From: Jeotgalibacillus campisalis
GTDB lineage: Bacteria > Bacillota > Bacilli > Bacillales > Jeotgalibacillaceae
Assembly (NCBI RefSeq): GCF_000829515.1
Contig: NZ_JXRR01000010.1
Location: 1 to 64,000 of the forward strand
Direction: 5' to 3'
Length of the DNA stretch: 64,000 nucleotides
Positions 61,496 to 64,000 of this stretch are shown here, piece after piece (within the stretch, counting starts at the first letter, position 1; each line of letters opens with the position of its first letter). The position numbers were made by a program, and so were the translations under genes. The notes under the pieces are model-generated. The model was not told where the DNA came from and searched no databases. It was given only the letters and a program-made list of their open reading frames with translations.

Positions 61496-62434
61496 ATGGT
61501 TCGAGAAAAATTTACGGAACGTCAAGAAGAGATTTTTCGATATTTTAAAGAAGGAAAGATACAAGAGCTTCATAGACTTTTGGTTAAAACAGAGCAGGAT
61601 TACCCTGAACGGATGGAAAAAATCTGTTTGTGGAGAGCATGTGCATTTGCAAGTCAGCTTGAATATGATGCAGCCATCTCAGTGCTGCAGGAAGCAATCC
61701 ATAATGGCATTTGGTGGCATCCGCAATTGTTAAAAAATGATAGCGATCTGAAGCCTCTTCACGAAAAAAAAGAATTTACCGAAATTCTTGCTCAATGTTT
61801 TAAGCAGTTTGAAGAACATAAAATAAAAGCTGAATCAAAACTTTTTATTTATGGTAATAAGGAAGCGAATACAAGTATTTATTCGCTCCACTGGAGAGGC
61901 GGAAATGCGGAGGATTTTTCTTCGTTCTGGCTCGATAATAAAACAGAGAGGAATTACATGTTTGGATTCCCTCAGTCCTCTCAGGTGTTCGGACTCCACG
62001 CTTATAGCTGGGATGATAAACAAAAAGCTATGCTTGAAATACAGCCTGCATACGAAGAATTTCAGAAAACGTTTGCTGCTGAAAACAGAATTGTCGGAGG
62101 AGCATCACAAGGTGGTGCGTTGGCATTAGAACTATGCCTGAAGGAACAGCTGCTAAAAGTGGATGGATTTATAGCTGTTATCCCTGTAATCAAAGATGAT
62201 AATTTCATTAACTCCCTGATTTCTAATGAAATTATTCCACCACTAAGAGGTTGTTTAATTACGGGAGATCAGGATCCTTTTTTTAAGCAAACGGCCGAGT
62301 TGCAAAAAGAGCTCGAGGATATAAACATTCCTTGCAAGCTGATAATAAAAAAAGGGATGGGTCATTCTATAGGGGATGATTTTACAAAAGATTTAACAGA
62401 CGCAGTAGATTTTATTTTGAATGTTGAAGAGTAA
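61496..62434 (+). CDS. Alpha/beta hydrolase with helical (TPR-like) N-terminus
   Basis: 312 residues. Residues 1-100 are helical with TPR-like repeats (WRACAFASQLEYDAAISVLQEAI). The C-terminal half is an esterase-like hydrolase: nucleophile Ser in VGGASQGGALAL (about 201), Asp in ITGDQDPFF, His in GMGHSIGDDF. The layout recalls carboxylesterase/phospholipase-type hydrolases with a regulatory N-terminal domain. GGAGTGAG precedes ATG 61496. The GNAT gene follows 62 nt after its stop. Confidence 0.8.
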   Translation: MVREKFTERQEEIFRYFKEGKIQELHRLLVKTEQDYPERMEKICLWRACAFASQLEYDAAISVLQEAIHNGIWWHPQLLKNDSDLKPLHEKKEFTEILAQCFKQFEEHKIKAESKLFIYGNKEANTSIYSLHWRGGNAEDFSSFWLDNKTERNYMFGFPQSSQVFGLHAYSWDDKQKAMLEIQPAYEEFQKTFAAENRIVGGASQGGALALELCLKEQLLKVDGFIAVIPVIKDDNFINSLISNEIIPPLRGCLITGDQDPFFKQTAELQKELEDINIPCKLIIKKGMGHSIGDDFTKDLTDAVDFILNVEE

Positions 62435-62495
62435 TTGCCGCTGAAGTACAGTGCTCATTTTGTCAGATAGCAAGATTCGAGGGGAGAAGAGCAAT

Positions 62496-62981
62496 TTGTT
62501 TGAAACAAAAAGATGCATCATAAAAAACGTCTGCACACGGGATGCTGGTGAGATAAAAGCTTTATATATGAATAAGGACGTAAGGAAATACTTAGGCGGG
62601 GTGCTTGAGGAAGATGCCATTCAGGCGGTCATAGAGAGGGTGTTTCATTCAAGTGAAACCCTATTTTATTGGGTGGTGAGAGAAAAAAATACGGATCGGT
62701 TTATGGGCACCGTCTGTTTAGACCCTCACCATGAAGGAAATGATCTTGAACTTTCCTATCAGTTTTTACCCAAATGGTGGGGAAAAGGATATGCAACAGA
62801 GGCGCTTCCATTCATTATAAATTATGCTTTTGATGAATTGAAGTTATCAAAACTTGTGTCTGAAACTCAAACCGCAAATAGTTCTTCATGCAGGCTGCTA
62901 GAAAAGTCAGGTATGACAGTTGAACGGGTCATTACAAGATTTGGAGCGGAACAAGCCATTTATTCGATTAAATCCGTTTAA
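62496..62981 (+). CDS. GNAT family N-acetyltransferase (RimJ/RimL-like)
   Basis: 161 residues. ETKRCIIKNVCTRDAGEIKAL and YQFLPKWWGKGYATEALPFIINYAFDEL are the RimJ-like motif A (W-G-K-G-Y-A-T-E); SETQTANSSSCRLLEKSGM is motif B. Such enzymes acetylate ribosomal proteins, amino groups of drugs or other amines. TTG 62496 follows GGGGAGAAG; an in-frame GTG at 62451 has no binding site. Confidence 0.85.
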   Translation: MFETKRCIIKNVCTRDAGEIKALYMNKDVRKYLGGVLEEDAIQAVIERVFHSSETLFYWVVREKNTDRFMGTVCLDPHHEGNDLELSYQFLPKWWGKGYATEALPFIINYAFDELKLSKLVSETQTANSSSCRLLEKSGMTVERVITRFGAEQAIYSIKSV

Positions 62982-63063
62982 TCAAAGTGCAAAAACTGGA
63001 TGATCGAACAGCTGCTTCTCCAAACAACCGCTCATACTATCAATCCGTCAGGGAAGGTCCAGC

Positions 63064-63327
63064 TTAAAAGCGCATGCAGCTATATACACAATTGGTCCAG
63101 GAAGGAGTGCCTGGTGTTAAACCTAAAAGACTGCACCGGCTTCTGCATGCCTGAAATTTAGGATCTCCCGGAGTGTAAAAAGGAAACGCCTGCGCATAAA
63201 GCGGAATGAAGGATTGATATTGCTGACTTACTGGATCAAATTGACCGTAGGGATTCGCTGGTGGACTCCATTGAGTGGAAGGATAGGGAAAAGGTGTGGA
63301 CATATACCAATTATACGGGTTTTGCAT
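63064..63327 (-). CDS. Small Pro/Tyr/Gln-rich protein with twin CX3C
   Basis: 87 residues. Residues 1-58 are rich in Pro, Tyr, Gln, Phe (YPSTQWSPPANPYGQF), like spore coat or matrix proteins. Residues 61-84 hold C61-x3-C65 and C80-x3-C84, a twin CX3C arrangement that could form a disulfide-linked helical hairpin. CAGGAGG lies 8 nt before ATG 63327. No signal peptide is evident. I recognise no family. Confidence 0.6.
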   Translation of the reverse strand: MQNPYNWYMSTPFPYPSTQWSPPANPYGQFDPVSQQYQSFIPLYAQAFPFYTPGDPKFQACRSRCSLLGLTPGTPSWTNCVYSCMRF

Positions 63328-63393
63328 AAGGTGAAAACCTCCTGAGAATCACTTTATAGTAGTATATGTTTGATTAAAGCGGGGAGATCTTAT

Positions 63394-63440
63394 CAAAAAA
63401 AGAAAAGCACCTGAAGCAAAATATATTGTTTCAGGTGCTG
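63394..63440 (-). terminator. Terminator of the dehydrogenase gene
   Basis: AGCACCTGAA / TTCAGGTGCT stem, T-run (TTTTCTTTTTTT) on the minus strand. Confidence 0.82.
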
Positions 63441-63444
63441 CAAG

Positions 63445-64000
63445 CTAATAGCCTTTATTAAAATCCACTAAATTGATCGAAGGCTTCCCGTTTTGTAAAT
63501 ACTCTTTTAAGTTTGGTATGAGAATATCTTCAATGACACGCTGATTATAGTATTCCGTCGCCCCTGAAGTGTGGGGCGTGATGATGACTTGATCCATTTC
63601 CCAAAGAGGGTTGTTTTCTTCAAGCGGCTCCTGTTCAAATACATCCAGACCGGCACCTGCGATTTTATTTTCCTGCAATGCTTCAATGAGCGACTTTTCG
63701 TTTACCGTTTCCCCTCTGCCAATATTAATGAAAAAGGCTGACTCTTTCATTACGTTGAACTGATCTGGACCAAATAGATTGGTTGTTTCTTTCGTATGTG
63801 GCAATGTATTGACGACATAATCACAATCAGGAAGGATGTTTGTCAGTTCTTTCAGGGAAACCATTTTATCAAAATTTTCTTCTTCTTTGCCGCTTCTCCG
63901 TATGCCAATCACCTTCATTCCGAATGCTTTGGCGATCTTTGCCGTTTCTTTTCCGATTGCCCCCGCTCCAAGAAGGCCGAGTGTTTTGCCATGCATTTCA
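63445..64000 (-). CDS. D-isomer-specific 2-hydroxyacid dehydrogenase, C-terminal part
   Basis: At least 184 residues. The gene runs off the right edge with no stop in the remaining bases, so only the NAD-binding and C-terminal region is seen: TLGLLGAGAIGKETAK (GxGxxG), NIGRGETVNE with the substrate Arg, FEQEPLEENNPLW with the catalytic Glu, and ITPHTSGAT with the catalytic His. Family members include phosphoglycerate, glyoxylate and D-lactate dehydrogenases; the missing N-terminal half would decide. Terminated by the hairpin at 63394-63440. Confidence 0.88.
   Translation of the reverse strand, partial: EMHGKTLGLLGAGAIGKETAKIAKAFGMKVIGIRRSGKEEENFDKMVSLKELTNILPDCDYVVNTLPHTKETTNLFGPDQFNVMKESAFFINIGRGETVNEKSLIEALQENKIAGAGLDVFEQEPLEENNPLWEMDQVIITPHTSGATEYYNQRVIEDILIPNLKEYLQNGKPSINLVDFNKGY

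Overview
The window is chromosomal DNA of a low-to-moderate GC, aerobic, endospore-former-type Firmicute (Bacillaceae/Planococcaceae). The evidence is AGGAGG-type ribosome binding sites with frequent TTG and GTG starts, a yuk/ess-type type VII secretion operon, a KinA-E-like histidine kinase, a LytTR regulator, a Fur-box siderophore locus, an LtaS-type sulfatase and Bacillaceae intergenic repeats. The secreted subtilase resembles the cold-active subtilisins S39/S41 of Antarctic Bacillus TA39/TA41, so a Planococcaceae/Jeotgalibacillus-like host is possible, but genus cannot be fixed from this window. I see no rRNA, tRNA, CRISPR array, transposase or phage structural gene.

Layout. 0-5.9 kb: a truncated possible toxin C-terminus with a putative immunity gene, a cupin, succinate-semialdehyde dehydrogenase, MaoC hydratase, GNAT, MOSC protein and EamA exporter. 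6-10.6 kb: an esterase, a degenerate ABC-ATPase/LytTR fusion regulator followed by an ABC-2 exporter pair, and a TipA-like MerR regulator with its own 19-bp-spacer promoter. 10.9-21.8 kb: LTA synthase-like sulfatase, DUF1206 membrane protein, small Cys protein, DUF2294 protein, histidine kinase, an unusually long glutamate dehydrogenase, the S41-like subtilase, an S66 peptidase and a DUF1648 protein. 21.8-22.4 kb: a 225-bp tandem repeat. 22.5-29.5 kb: Nudix, two tiny membrane proteins, cyclophilin, siderophore uptake genes (binding protein and two permeases, no ATPase), proline dehydrogenase, SodC.

30.1-39.9 kb is the core type VII secretion operon in the order esxA, esaB (yukD), essB (yukC), essC (yukB), esaA (yueB), essA. 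The genes from essB onward overlap by 1-14 nt, and a leaky terminator after esxA would allow EsxA excess. 40.1-42.8 kb: an SsuCBA/NMT1-type ABC importer. 42.8-47.6 kb: a GIY-YIG/T5orf172 protein, a DUF4385 protein, then a two-gene signalling unit, GAF-HD-GYP phosphodiesterase plus a class III adenylyl cyclase with an SRPBCC-like sensor and a zinc ribbon. 47.7-50.9 kb: MarR regulator with a perfect palindromic operator over its promoter, controlling an MMPL exporter. 51.2-64 kb: acetamidase/formamidase, an ATP-grasp/chemoreceptor operon, a 16-Cys copper-storage-like protein, two VOC proteins, MOSC, PPOX-like and GNAT genes, a Gfo/Idh/MocA oxidoreductase, a second EamA exporter, an alpha/beta hydrolase, a GNAT, a twin-CX3C small protein and a truncated D-2-hydroxyacid dehydrogenase.

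The least ordinary pieces are the cyclase/HD-GYP pair, the pseudo-ABC-LytTR regulator, the ATP-grasp/chemoreceptor operon and the family of structured intergenic repeats that occurs in two related forms. All functions are inferred from sequence motifs read by eye; no database search was possible.
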